A stretch of DNA of 64,000 bases from Tetmemena sp. SeJ-2015 (taxonomy: Eukaryota; Ciliophora; Spirotrichea; Sporadotrichida; Oxytrichidae). Below are positions 12,701-24,448 of this stretch, in pieces. Location of the stretch: the NCBI GenBank assembly GCA_027382625.1, contig JAJKFJ010021891.1, positions 1 to 64,000 of the forward strand. The letters are read 5' to 3'. The notes below the pieces were generated by a model. The model was not told the origin of the DNA. It did not search any database and saw nothing but the letters and a program-made list of their open reading frames with translations. The position numbers were made by a program, and so were the translations under genes. Each line of letters starts with the position of its first letter. Position 1 is the first letter of the stretch.

Positions 12701-15700
12701 GGGCTATCTATGTAAAGGATACACATCTCTAATTGGAGAATACTAATAGGACTTAGAAAAATATAATAAGTAACACCATTTTTAAGAATTGTAAAGCTTC
12801 TCTGGGTGGTGCTATTTATTTTGAGAATGCTTATTTTACCCAACTAACTGAAGTATAATTTGTTGAAAACTAAGCAATAGGAATAGATTAAAGTTCATCA
12901 TATGAAAGTGGAAGAGGCGGCGCAATCTATCTTACTAGCAGCGGCAGTAGTGATTAAACTACAATTAGTTTTGATTTGTCTAGCAGCTTCATATAGAACT
13001 ATGCTCAATCCTAAGGTGGAGCGATATATTGGAATAAATTAGAACCTATGGTTTAAATTGGAGACGATTTTATTTACCTGCATTAAGCTTTCAAGGAGAG
13101 TAAATTTTAAAAGAAGTTTGGAAATATATTCAAATCGAACAAAGCCCAATATTATGGAAATGATTATGCATCTTACTCACAAAAAATGTAGATAATTTAA
13201 ACTATGAATTCGACTTTTGAGTAAATTATTGAAAATGAGTTCTTCTTAGACAATTTTTAAAGCGGTGGAGCTCTTTAGAAATTTTAAATAAGAATTTGAC
13301 ATTTATGACTAGGTTTTAACTCTCGAAAACGAAGGAAGTGCTTATTTCTTAATCAATAATACAATATCTCCTAAAAATTACCCAACAATAGCAGAAGGAT
13401 TAAGTTCTTTCTCTGTTCAAAATGGAATATCTGTGGAGAGCATTTAAAATAAGTAAGTTTTAAAAATGTAATAATCATCTAAAAATAGATTATATCTCTT
13501 CATTCAGAAATATATCCCTTCCCAGAAAAGTCATTATTTCGAAATTTTTTATTCAGAGTCGCAAGCTTAATGCTCTTTAAGAATTAAATTGACGAAACTT
13601 TATCCTATTATAAATTTTCCATTTGATATAAGAGTTTTTCAACATGATTTATGAATATTCAAAATTTAATCCCTAACTACTTTTAATTCATAAGAATAAT
13701 AACCATTGATAACATCAAATTATATGGTCTTCCAAATTACAATCACAGTTTTTACATTTCTCTGAGTTCTATAGATCCTACCATGGAGAGTAGTTAGTAG
13801 TATATGTCTGAAATAGGAGCAACAGATGTCAATCTGAATTTGATTGTCAATTTTAGAGAATGTGAAGAGGGCGAATAATTTACACCTTCAGGGAAATGCA
13901 TTGAATGCCAACCTGGAACTTATAGCTTATAGAAAATGACTACCGAGAGTCAATGCTTAACTTGTCCAGAAAACTTAATTTGCTTAGGAGGAAATAAAAT
14001 TGGCCCAATCCCAGGCTATTGGAGACAAAATAATCAAACAGCTTTTGTGATGCAGTGTCCTAATTAAGAGTCTTGCCTTGGTATGATTCAACCTAATATG
14101 AATAGAGAAGGTGAATGCGCTGTAGGTTATCAAGGTAAATTATGTGCTTATCAATCAATTTATTTCATTATAAATAATTCTCACAAAATAATCAACCTTA
14201 CTTCAAAGTGAATATAGTTAATTAAGCTCTCAATAAATGAATCATTTTTGTGTGGAAAAAAATCATATTTTAACTGAAATTTTATATGGAGTTTTACTTA
14301 GCTTTAGCATTTAAAGAATGATGCGCTTTCGGTTTCATTATCATATTTTTATCTGCCTTTCTCATGTTATAATCTAAGAGATCTCTTCATCTAAATATGA
14401 ATCACTCCATTTATTAAAAATCATATAATCTCTAAAAGAAATTTGATTATTTCATATAATCTCTTATTGTAATGCAAAGAGGGATTCTATACTTCAGTTA
14501 CACACTATAAATGCTTTTAATGCCCGAATTTACAATTGAAGCTGCTACAATAGTTTTGTATTGCTTTATTCTTCATAACTTTTGTGATATTTATGGCGAA
14601 GCAAAACATTTCTCAACACGATTCAAAAAGAATAAACATTGTGCTCTTTTTTAAAAGTATAATGAACCATCTGACTCTACTAACCATAACATTTTAACTT
14701 TAAAATAAACGGGTTTATCAAATTGAGTAATATGCTTTCACCTTATAAAGTGTTTTATTGCTTCCTTCAAAAATCATAGATTTATAATGCTTTACAGGAT
14801 AAACAATTGGAAATTAGTTTTTTGCTAAAGGCATTGAGTTAAAGTTATTTTTTATAATGTTTCTGCCATTATTTTATTGGGTTGTTGCAATAATAGGATG
14901 GAAAATATATTCTTTAGCTTTGAAAAGTCCAATGATAAAGGAAGATGTCATTAACATTTTCATTGTCTGCATTTATTGTCTTTATCCTATTCTATTCGAA
15001 AACGTGTTTCATTAAATTAGTGTAAAAAGTTGTATTTATATATGTATTTTAATTCAACTTATCTGGAATAATTTAGTCAAAAAACAGTTTTCCAAATTTT
15101 TAATCCTTAACAAATTATGAATAGTATAATTGCTCTCAGTAATATATTTAATGTCTACTTTATAAAATTTTATTATATATATATATAATATATATTTTAT
15201 ATATATAAAAATATATATATAATAATATAATATAAAATATATCTAATCTTGACTTATTTAATTTTTATAATTATTATAATTATTATTTTAGTATTTCAGT
15301 TATTTAATTATATCAGAATAGATGGAGATTAGTTTTTGCTCAATGATATGGAAGTTTTGAAAGGATCTTGGGCACATTTCAAACTAGTTTCGTGCTTTGC
15401 TTTTCCTAATATAGCTGTCTGGATATTCGGAGCACCATTATTCTTATTTGCGTTTTTGTACAAGCCTCGTGATAAAATAAATAATTCTTACTTTAAATCT
15501 AATTTTGGCTTCCTTTATCTGGATTATAATTTAGAGAATTTGGTACATGGAACTTGTATTGCACTTCAAGAAATTTATAATTCTCTTTTTAATTGCAGCA
15601 ATGACAGATTATGGAGTCGTAATTCCCTCACTTATGACTATATTTGCTTATTTGATGTAAGATTGCTTTTCGATTTTAATTTCATTTTAGAATGATAATA

Positions 15701-17122
15701 CTCATTTAAAAGATTAGACCTTATGCAAGAACTGATTTGAATTAGATTCATATATCATCCAATTATATTAGACAGTTAAAAAATTGGACTCTTGATGTGG
15801 CACCAAAGTCGACTTGGGTGGGATCGGGGGATTAGACGGCCATTACTTAATGCCCTTCGTTGTTGCGTTTACTCCTTGGAGAAGATTTAGTTAAGGACTT
15901 CATTGGTGAATAGTGAAGATTGTTTTCTTGAAGATTGCATGGGCTAAGGCGTGTTCTGAAGCCTTGAGAGTAAAACACCGCTCAAAAAATTGATCTCTTG
16001 AGTCTATAATAATAATTAAGGGAATTAAAGGGCCCCTGCATAAATAAGATAGGCCGTGACGTCAATGATATTGCTGTGACGCACTTATCTGAAGCACACA
16101 AACCTGCCAGCCGAATAGGGATATTAAACACACCCCCGCCATCTCACATTCTGAGCAGAAGCCCCCGGCTTCACCATCCAAAAAAACCTAAAGGAGAAAA
16201 AAATCCGCCTCTAAGACTAGCCATCAACAATATAGGCTTTTGGGGTTAGCGTTGTCTAGTCTGAGCCTGGAGCTCAGAAAGGTAGCAAGCTTGGGTACTA
16301 GTATAATAAACAAACGGATTCCGGCGAGGAGGTGGTGTGTCAAAGGCACTGGCGAAGTAATGGGTTGATATGTGTTGCAAGAAGTGATTATTTAGTTAAG
16401 CAAGTGTTATTTATACCCTTGAAAGTTTATTTCTTAATTTCGTATTAGTATCTTAATATCTTATATCTTCAATGAGTGTCTAGATAGTTACTCTTTACTT
16501 TGGAATGTATTTTACACAGGATTAGTCAAAAGAATGGATTGCTTAGAACTAAGATGAGTCAATTGGGAATTTATACCTTTCATAGTTTGTAAAAAATGGC
16601 CTCATAGGACTAGTTTTGGCTATTCATTGTGCGTTCTATATATTTTTCATTCATAAACTTTACAATTACCTTCGACTATAAATCTAGAAGAACTACTCAG
16701 CGATCTACATTAAAATTTCTGTTTGCTCTTGTCTTTCAAATAGAATGCATAACAATTCTTTCCAAAATTTTAAGAGTGAAACTATCATAAAAGCGGAGCA
16801 GTAGATGTAACAAGAAGTTAATATTGAAATATACAAAGATCTAGTATAAAAAATAGCAAGGATCTATCTTAAATCGGAAATAAACATTAATAAGGACAAT
16901 ATTAACATCATTCAGAGATATCTGAGTAAATAGAGAATAAAGAGGAAAATTCAAAAGCCATAATCAACCTTAACTAATATAAAAAATAATATTTAAATAT
17001 AGCTGAAAAATTATTGGAAAATATAAATAAACAATTTTTTAGGAGACCTCAGTTCACCGTTATAAGCGGCACTACTTGAAATGAAATGGAAGAAGGGTGC
17101 TATCAAAGGAGGAATGTTATGA
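6725..17122 (+). CDS. Pmp-like GGAI-repeat protein with Cys-rich and multi-pass C-terminus, split gene
   Basis: Large surface protein, recognisable across about 10 kb. 6725-7402 is one open frame with NNSASIGGAI and NNSAKFGGAV units. Further repeat blocks lie at about 8262-8700, 9650-9832, 10104-10280, 11029-11160, 11520-11945, 12100-12250 and 12660-13296 (SLGGAIYF, GRGGAIYL, SQGGAIYW). 13860-14146 is the Cys-rich segment (CIECQPGTYSL, CLTCPENLICLGGN, GYWR, CLG, GYQGKLC) typical of this ciliate family. 14475-15756 and 16468-17122 encode several membrane segments, with RIDGDQFLLNDM, YGVVIPSLM and QKIRPYARTDLN, then a basic Q-rich tail ending at TGA 17120-17122. Introns at 15022-15299, 15556-15598 and 15657-15690 and an IES at 15757-16467 restore phase. 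A frame change at TGA 13297-13299 and the gaps between repeat blocks are unresolved. Confidence 0.75.
7909..7950. repeat. perfect 18-bp hairpin
   Basis: CTTCTAGATGATAATTTT at 7909-7926 is followed by a 6-nt loop and its exact reverse complement at 7933-7950. It lies in a non-coding interval of the second Pmp-like gene. A stem of this length is unexpected by chance; its role is unknown. Confidence 0.8.
8788..9321. mobile_element. foldback element with GC-rich minisatellite ends
   Basis: About 534 bp in which both ends read GGGTAGATGGAACC inward. Each end carries a GC-rich array of units resembling GCTATCCCCTTGGAACC, then CTCAC(T)CAC and a matching A/T-rich stem down to CTGAC(A/C)TAAT. The stems total roughly 200 bp; the left array is longer than the right, as if units were gained or lost. 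No coding frame. It sits between coding blocks of the Pmp-like gene, so it is likely removed with the surrounding non-coding DNA. It resembles foldback or MITE-type elements; the family is not recognised. Confidence 0.75.
15022..15299 (+). other. GT-AG intron, 278 nt
   Basis: Starts GTAAAAAG and ends TATTTCAG. Removal joins FENVFHQIS to LFNYIRIDGDQFLLND in phase, as expected for this family. It contains an AT-dinucleotide palindrome region near 15170-15250 and is long compared with the other introns here, so it may itself contain inserted sequence. Confidence 0.6.
15556..15598 (+). other. GT-AG intron, 43 nt
   Basis: Starts GTATTGC and ends TTGCAG. Its 43-nt length moves the frame from VHGT into SMTDYGVVIPSLM. 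The split codon becomes TCA. The downstream frame is confirmed by the next intron. Confidence 0.65.
15657..15690 (+). other. GT-AG intron, 34 nt
   Basis: GTAAGATTG ... TTTTAG. Removing it joins IFAYL to IMIILIQKIRPYARTDLN with a phase-2 split codon (AT+A), producing the membrane segment and the conserved K-x-RPY...DLN motif of these ciliate proteins. Confidence 0.75.
15757..16467. other. IES, 711 bp, pointer TATATC, GC-rich interior
   Basis: TATATC occurs at 15751-15756 and 16462-16467. Removing one copy plus the sequence between joins TDLNQIHIS to SMSVQIVTLYFGM in the same codon phase, with no GT-AG borders. This is the signature of an internal eliminated sequence. The interior (about 15785-16375) is much GC-richer than its surroundings and has a 51-codon minus-strand frame at 15748-15903 (MKSLTKSSPRSKRNNE...), which may be chance or a remnant of a mobile element. 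Confidence 0.75.
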
Positions 17123-18567
17123 AAATATTAAAAGAATACGCCCATTATGATTTCTGACTTTCTATTGAAGAAAAAAATCTGCAAAAATGTACTTTGTTAA
17201 ATAATTTCAATCTCCTTATGCTGTAGCATTCATTTATTTATTTAGAATATAACGATTTTAATTAAATTATCAATAATAATTTGCATGGTTGATAATTGAA
17301 ACAAAAAGAAAATTTGGCTTCACTATTTGTTAATTTATGAAAGAGAGATATCTTATTTTATAATTTAATTTCTTTCGCCTAATTTTCACATTGATTGCAT
17401 CTCAGATGATAAGGAAGTATTATAAGTAAAAGCCTCAATATATTTTTAAAAAATAGTGATGAGCCAAGGAAGATACTCAAGACCTTAAACAGTCATAAAT
17501 GTTCAATAGTAGTATACTGAAATTGAAAATTTAAGCTCATCAATGCCTTTTTAAATGCAAAAAATTTTAGTCTTATAAAAATCTTAATGATTGTTCTGAA
17601 CTTATCAGCTGCCTCTAGATGAATTAGAAGTCTAAAAATTATTTCAAATTTAAATTCATTCTCAGTTTAAATTTATTGTGGTAAAAATGAAAAATTTCAA
17701 GTTAGCGAAGATTTATAGAAATGAGTAGAACTATGATAGCTCTTTGAGTCAAGGATTTAAGAGAACAATTATAAATTAAGATTTGAGCTTTAATGTTTGA
17801 TCAAATTTAAAATTATATTTTTGAAAACGCGAAAATTTAGTTTTAAATTTATTTGTCAAAGTAACATTTAAAATAAGTGTTCAAATCAAACTTAAAAATA
17901 AAATATATTTTTCCTAGTATCTAATAATAAAAATAATTTGGATTAGTTTTAAAACTACTTTGCCTGTTTTTATAAAAGCAATCATAAATAAAAAAGTGTA
18001 AATATTAATAATTTAAAAGTTAAAGTATATCTTTTTAACACTCTTTAGAATAAAAGAAGTTATAAATTAAAGCTTCGTTAAGGAAAAAGAATTTTTGTAG
18101 AAAATATCTTCAGCACTCTTTTATAAAAAATAATTATTTTTGAAAATTATGATTTAATTTCTTAATAAAAGTCATACTTTATTAGCTGTAAAATTTTCAG
18201 AAAGATTCTTTTAGATTTTAATAATTCATATAAATATTGGCTTGAATATTTACCGATAAGAAAGTTGTAACATTGCTACTAATCTTTTTTAACTTACAGA
18301 AACTTAGATATAAGTAAGGAATATATTTGAAAAAAAATTCTTAAAATATAAGGCAAATCAAAATCATAGTAATGATTTATTATAAAGCTATATTAGATTA
18401 ATAAAAATTTAATTTCAATGTAATTGAAAAGTTAAAATTTAAAAAATTATGCAAATGATGGCATCTTTCTTTCCTAGTTATGCGCTTATTTTAATTGGCC
18501 AGATGTTATTTTGGCTTATAAATTAATAAGCTCATTAATATTATTTAGATTGTTATATAATATTAAA
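17123..18567. other. spacer, no gene seen
   Basis: AT-rich sequence with frequent TGA in all frames. No similarity to the neighbouring families that I can support. Confidence 0.4.
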
Positions 18568-19824
18568 ATGAACAAGGCTCTTCATATTTACCCAACATTA
18601 ACAGTACTTTCCTACGTGGATCTAAAATTTAACCTAAGTCTTAGAAGGCTAAATCATCAGCAAGATAATTTCTCTTCGAATAAGTTGGCTATCTTATTCT
18701 AAGATATTCAGTATACAATAGAGGTGGATTAATTCAATGAAGTCTAGGTAACTAAATCTCTTCCTACTTATCTCAAATATGTTAAATAATTCACTTTTGT
18801 AGTTTAAGACCCTTCCTAGCTTTAAAATACTCTGAGATTAGCAAAATTAGCCAAAGAAATACCCATATCAAAAGACTTGCAATTAGCGCAACACAGTAAT
18901 GAAGCATACTCAAGTTAATGCTTTTAAGTCGCTGTTTTTATTAAAATTGCTAGCTCTACTGCAATGAAAGTGCTTAAATGACGATAGTCTTCAGTTTAGC
19001 ACTCTATTAGAAAATGATAAAATAGATAAAATAGTTTTGTAGAACATCAACAATATCAACTCAAAGAAAAAGCCATTTCAATATTAAGAATAAGAAACTC
19101 TTTTAATTCCTAAATGTTAAGCACTTAGTACTGATTGATAGCAAAATAAATATCTTCATCAACAATTTTATAGTTTACAACCAACCAAATTCTAGAAATA
19201 CATTAGCAATCTCAAATAGTGACTAAAAAATAACTTTGTTTCCAAATACTATAGAAATAAAAGTCTAAGATACCTACCTTTTATTGGTACCCTTTTACTT
19301 TATCCCAGTGTTGAAAATTCTTCATTTCAATAAATCAGTGAGGTAATAAATTTTGCTTCTTTGAAACTTGGAGATGAAAGATTTCTTTTGGAGAGACTGA
19401 CGATTTGAAGGAAATATATATTGAATATAGCTAACCAAATTACATCACCGATCATGTTACAACGCTTATTAGAAGACTAGTTTTTATTCCAAAAGTATCT
19501 TTTAAATTTTAGAGCTATGGAACATCAATTTACAAGTTGTTTAGCTTGTTTTGAGAAGCCCTCAGTCATAATTTCCTAAATGTGGAGATAATTTAATAAG
19601 AAAGACCCGAAAATGGAGAAAAGTAGTCATGTCATACTAAGGTTAGTTTTTTATAAGATGCATCTGTAGAAAAAGTATCACGATAAAATCCAATCCAGCT
19701 GAAATTTATCATATATATAGATCCAAAATGGTAAAAAGATGAAAAAAGAGAGCAATTTATTTATAAAATACACAAAACTTATTCTAGAAAGCCTGCTATT
19801 AGAAGAAGCAATAATATAATATGA
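18568..19824 (+). pseudogene. family A F-box-like/LRR-like gene, copy 1, frameshifted
   Basis: Starts MNKALHIYPTLTVLSYVDLK, the family A N-terminus, which resembles an F-box (P-x(n)-SYL-x-K). It follows copy 2 (21088) closely but with at least four single-base indels: near 18975 (AAA TGA CGA, where copy 2 is in frame), near 19077, near 19185 and near 19230. The C-terminus QFIYKIHKTYSRKPAIRR ends at TGA 19822-19824. The indels are scattered and not shared with copy 2, so decay is the simplest explanation. The family is inferred to be substrate-recognition subunits of ubiquitin ligases; no experimental basis. Confidence 0.65.
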
Positions 19825-21087
19825 AATCATGCTTGATAGAATTAATTTTTATCAGTTTAAATAATTTTTAAAAATACAAAAAAGGAATTAAAGTGGGATT
19901 AATGATCCCTTAGGGCATAAATAATTAACATGCATTACAACAGTATCAGTTTTAGCTAAAACAATTCCGACAACCCCATCATTAAGCTCTCTGATAACTA
20001 AAAATCTTTTGCCCCTAGTGATGAATCTAAATCTGCAAATTAGAATCTGTGAGATCGTGAGAGTAGAACAAATATATTCGGACTATCAATTAGTGTTTTA
20101 GTGTTATAAAAAAACGGAACATTTAAAGAGAGATAGATTAAATCCTATTTCTGCAAAAGACGTCTAATGAGTATCATATATTATACTATGTATGAGATCT
20201 TTCCTTTCGGACTACTTTCGTAATTTTTATAATGATCATTATTCTTTATGGGCACTTTTTTTTATTGGAGAGGAAATAATTATTAAAGGGTCTCCAACTT
20301 GAGAAGTGTGCTCATAATCCAATTCACCTCAATTGAAGCACTTTTTTCTTTGAGATTTAATTATCAAATTAGGGAGATTTTTAACGAGTACCAGCTAAGT
20401 TACTAAAAGGAATTTTTGAAAATATAACAAGATTTTTTGGAAAAACAACTCTAAATTTAATTTTTTAATATAAAATAATTTAGAATTTATTAAAAGTGGC
20501 TGTATTATTTTGAGAAAAGAAGAATCTTGGATTTGTCATGAGATATGATATTAATTTTGATTAAGACTTTTTGATTGATTTCAAATAATTGTATTTAATC
20601 TTCTTTATAATTTTTTTTTACGATTTTATTTTTACTTTTTACAAGACATTTATAGAAATTTAATTTAAATATTGAATTAAATAATTAGCAACATTTAATA
20701 AAAAGAACTGTGTATTATATTTAAGAAATTAATGGAATAATTTTAATTAGCTTGATTCTTATGATTCTCTCTAATTATTTGTTTTAAAAAATAAAATAGA
20801 AAAGCTTTACAATTTTCATGTACTTGGTGTGCAATCTGCACATTAATATTCTCCAATTATGATTAAAGTGAACTTAAAATTGAAAATTAACAAAAGAGCA
20901 ATATTATAGTCTGCTTTTAAGTTATGCGAAAAGTATTAAACATAAAACTTTTTTTCTTCTAATAAATTTCAGTTATATAGATCAACAATTAGCAGCCATT
21001 TCATTAAAGCGACTTCTCTTATAATTTTCGATAATAATTGATTTAATATTAATTATTATGTATATTATAATTGATATAAAATATTAA
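19825..21087. other. duplicated 3-prime flank and spacer
   Basis: 19900-20070 is similar to the segment after copy 2 (about 22740-22890), so the tandem duplication unit extends beyond the coding part. A possible short C-terminal frame (ISFSQNNSDNPIIKLS) lies in it. The remainder is AT-rich with nothing recognisable. Confidence 0.45.
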
Positions 21088-22640
21088 ATGATAAAAGCTC
21101 TTCATATTTACCCAACATTAACTATACTTTCCTATGTTGGCCTAAAATATAGTCTAATCCTGAGGACACTAAATCATGAACAAGATAACTTCACATAAAA
21201 TAAGCTTGCAGCTATTTTCAAAGATATTCGATATAAAATATAGGTGGATCAATTTAATGAAAGCTATGTAACTATATCACTCTCCACTTGTCTTAAATAT
21301 GTCACATAATTAATCTTTGTGGTTTCAAACAATTCCTAAATTAAAAACACTTTGAAGGCTGCAAAACTCGCAAAGGATATACAAATGTCAAAAAATTTAC
21401 AATTAGAGCAACATAGCGGCGAATAAAACTCTAATTAATAAGTCAAGGCAACCGTTTTAATTAAAATTACTAGCTCTAGTGTAGTAAAGTGTTTAAATGA
21501 TAATGCAATCGAGTTTAATACACTTTTAAAAAATGTTAAGGTAGATACAATAGTATTGGAGAACATCAAAGATATCAACTCAAAGAAAAAGCCATTTAAT
21601 ATCTAGAATGTAAAAATGTTCTAATTCCTAAATATTAAGCACTTAGTTCTGATTGATAGCAAAATAAATATATCATCAAGTGATTTACAGTTTACAAGAA
21701 ATTAAATTTTAGAAATACATTAGCAATCTCAAATCATTAGCAAAAAATACTCCTTGTTTCCTAATACTGTTGAAATAAAAGTCTCAGATACCTATTTTTA
21801 TTGCTATTCTGATACTTATCCTAGCCTGAAAATTCTGCATTACAATAAATCGATAGTTAATAAATTTTGTTCTTTGAAACTGGAGAGTGAAAATTTTTTG
21901 AGAAAGTTTGGCTACTTGAAGGAAATATATATTGAATAATGCTAAACTAACAACAACATCGACTGTTTGAATTGGCTAATTAAAAAACTCATTTTTATTC
22001 CAAAAGTATCTTTTAAATTTTTGAGCTAAGGAATATCGATTAAAAAATTGTTTCAATTGTTTAGAGATATCTTCCTGCATGATTTCCTTAATGTGGAGAT
22101 ACTTAAATAAGAAAGCTCTTGTAGAATTAGTGAAAAATCAGGTAATATTAACCTTTTAGCCATGATTTTTCAAAAAATTTCAGTTTTCTTCTGTAAAACG
22201 TGGATGAACGAGAGCGAACGTCCGCTATCCGAAAAGTTAGTACGATAAATGTTCCTTGTCGGCCGTGTATCATCTTGCTATATTGCAGATTTGCCCTATT
22301 ATCGAATGACACATTTGTATTTCTGTCTATTACATTCCACTTCTCCACCAGCATTCTCTAAACCTTAAATTACAGTCAAACTCTAAAGCGGTTTAAGGAT
22401 TAAAAAGAGGCTAGTTACAGAAAAAACCTGACTTTTCAGTCAGTTATTCAAAATTGGGTCTGAACGGATTATACTGAGGTTTATTTTTTACAAGATGCCA
22501 CTGTAGAAAAAATATCTCCATAAAATCCAATCTAGCTGAAATTTATTATATATCAAGATTCAAAAAGGAAAAATGACAAGGCAAGATAGCAGTTTATTTA
22601 AGATATACACAAAACTTATTCTCAAAAGCCAAATATTTGA
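21088..22640 (+). CDS. family A F-box-like/LRR-like gene, copy 2, interrupted by an insertion
   Basis: One uninterrupted frame from ATG 21088 (MIKALHIYPTLTILSYVGLK) to about 22140, roughly 350 codons, using TAA and TAG as Gln. Hydrophobic repeats such as LKILHYNKSIVNKFCSLKLE suggest LRR-like architecture. The frame resumes at about 22475 with VYFLQDATVEKISPQNP and ends TGA 22638-22640, matching copy 1. Between them is a roughly 310-330 bp insertion with short terminal inverted repeats. I could not place GT-AG borders that keep phase, so an IES or mobile insertion is more likely than an intron. Best preserved of the three tandem copies. Confidence 0.7.
22129..22440. mobile_element. MITE-like insertion in family A copy 2
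   Basis: Absent from copies 1 and 3. Ends are AGTGAAAAATCAGGT (22129-22143) and, inverted, ACTGAAAAGTCAGGT (22426-22440): 13 of 15 match. The interior is GC-richer than the host gene and has a 68-codon minus-strand frame (22148-22354) without recognisable similarity. Exact borders and any target duplication are unclear because about 30 bp to the right also differ from copy 1. Confidence 0.55.
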
Positions 22641-23102
22641 AGAAATCAATAATATATAATGAAATAATGCTTGAATTGATTTTCATAAGTTTAATTAATT
22701 TAATTTAATCTTTAAAAAAGAAGGAATTAACGAGGGAGTAAGAAAAAAGAAGGGCATAAATAATTCAAATGCTTAACAAAAGAATTAGTTTGAACTAAAT
22801 AACTTCACAAACACATCTTTGAACTCTCTTAAAAGTAATATCTGAAGACCTTAGTGATAAGTCTAAAAATCTATTACTTAGAATCTGCAATATTCTCGAA
22901 TAAAATTTAAAGCTACTTAAAATTCAAAGTTAGTAACGTCAGTTAGAAATTTATTAAACACTAAAAAGATTTTTTTCTTCTTTATTTTCAATTGATGATT
23001 TATTAGCAGTTCTTTGAAGTAGAGGCGATCCGTAATATTTTAGATAAAAAATGGTTTCATTATAATTCTTATAAATATAAGATATATTAATATAATATTA
23101 TA
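22641..23102. other. spacer, duplicated flank
   Basis: Contains the block near 22740-22890 similar to 19900-20070. No independent gene seen. Confidence 0.4.
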
Positions 23103-24448
23103 ATGATAATGGCTCTTCATATTTACTCAACCTTAACTTTACTTTCATACGTGGTTCTAAAAAATTGCTCTAAAGCTCAATAGCTAAAACTATGAACATG
23201 AAAATTTCATTTAATAAAGGCCACCAATACTTTTTAAAGACATTTGATAAACAATTAAGTTGGACTCGATTAATAATGACTATTTTAACAAGGTACTGTC
23301 AAATTATCTGAAATATGTCAAATATTTTACATTTGTTATTTCAAATTCTTCTTTAATTAAAAACACATTGAGAATACTAAATCTAGTGAGTCAAATACAT
23401 CAATCATAATTATCTAAACCTAATCAATAATAACAATAAATAATTGATTCTTATTCTAATAAATGAGAAAATTTAACATTAAACCTATAAATTACTAACT
23501 CAAGTGTAGTTAAGGAGCTAATAGACAATGTTTAAGAGATTTAAACTTTCTCATCTTTCAAAGACAATAAATCTTGCTTGGACTGGGATGAAAATTATCA
23601 ATTACTCGATGAATTAGCTTAAAATAGTAATCTAAATATTAGAGAACATCAACATCTTAAATCATAGCAAAAGGTCTATCAATATCAAAAATAAAAAGCT
23701 CGCCTCATTTCTAAATTAGAAGCACTTTATCCTTGTTCAAAGCAGAATAAACATATAATAAAAGGATTTATAGTTTACAAAAAATCTAGTCTTAGAATTA
23801 CATGAGCAATCTTTCATTAGTCATAAGCATTACGTACTGTTTCCTAACACTGAAGAAATTAAATTCTCAGGTTCACACTTCTCATGTTAAGCTCACAAAT
23901 ACCCTGGTGTGAAAATTTAGCATTATATAGAATCAAAAGTAAAGAATTCAAGCAGTTTGATTTTAAATGATGAGTATTTATTCAGATTGAAAGGCTATTT
24001 GAAGAAAATATATAACTAAAAATTTGAAACTAATTCTGATTATAATTACCTTTTTTTTCAGTTATAGAAACCTGTTTAAATTCCTAAAGCGTATTTAAAA
24101 TTTGTGAGTTATGGAATGTCAATACAGACTTTGTTTAATTTGGTTAGAATGGTTAAACCTAACTTTCTTTAAGTTGAAATAACTTAAAAAGAAAGCTCGA
24201 CTGGAAAAAGAAAATCACAGGGAAATATTCAGGCTAGTTTTTTTTTTTTTAAAGATACAACAGTGCAAAAACTTTCTCAATAAAATTGAATCTAGCTAAA
24301 ATTTGTCATTTATTTAAACCCGAAAGCTATACTTAAGAAAAGTAAAATAGATAAAGAAAGACACCAATTTATTTCAGAAATAAATCAAACTTTTTCTGCA
24401 AAATAGCTGAACAATGAAAATTAAAATGTAGATTTAGATCATGATTGA
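23103..24448 (+). pseudogene. family A F-box-like/LRR-like gene, copy 3, degraded
   Basis: Starts MIMALHIYSTLTLLSYVVLK. A frame change falls within the first 50 codons, then FKDI-TGA-QTIKLD where copy 2 has FKDIRYKIQVD, and SNK-TGA-ENL where copy 2 has Gln. The C-terminal parts (FCQ-poor VQKLSQ, KFVIYLNPK) follow copies 1 and 2. The last TGA is at 24446-24448. More diverged than the other two copies. Confidence 0.6.

Noticed and set aside
15757..16467. Tc1/mariner or other transposase within the GC-rich IES
   Set aside because: No catalytic motif or convincing long frame was found on either strand; only a 51-codon ORF.
18960..18990. Euplotes-like +1 shift at AAA-TGA in family A copy 1
   Set aside because: The copy has at least three further scattered single-base indels not shared with copy 2, so decay or sequence error is simpler.
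22148..22354. 68-codon minus-strand ORF as a real gene
   Set aside because: It lies entirely within a MITE-like insertion, shows no family resemblance and can arise by chance in a GC-richer patch.
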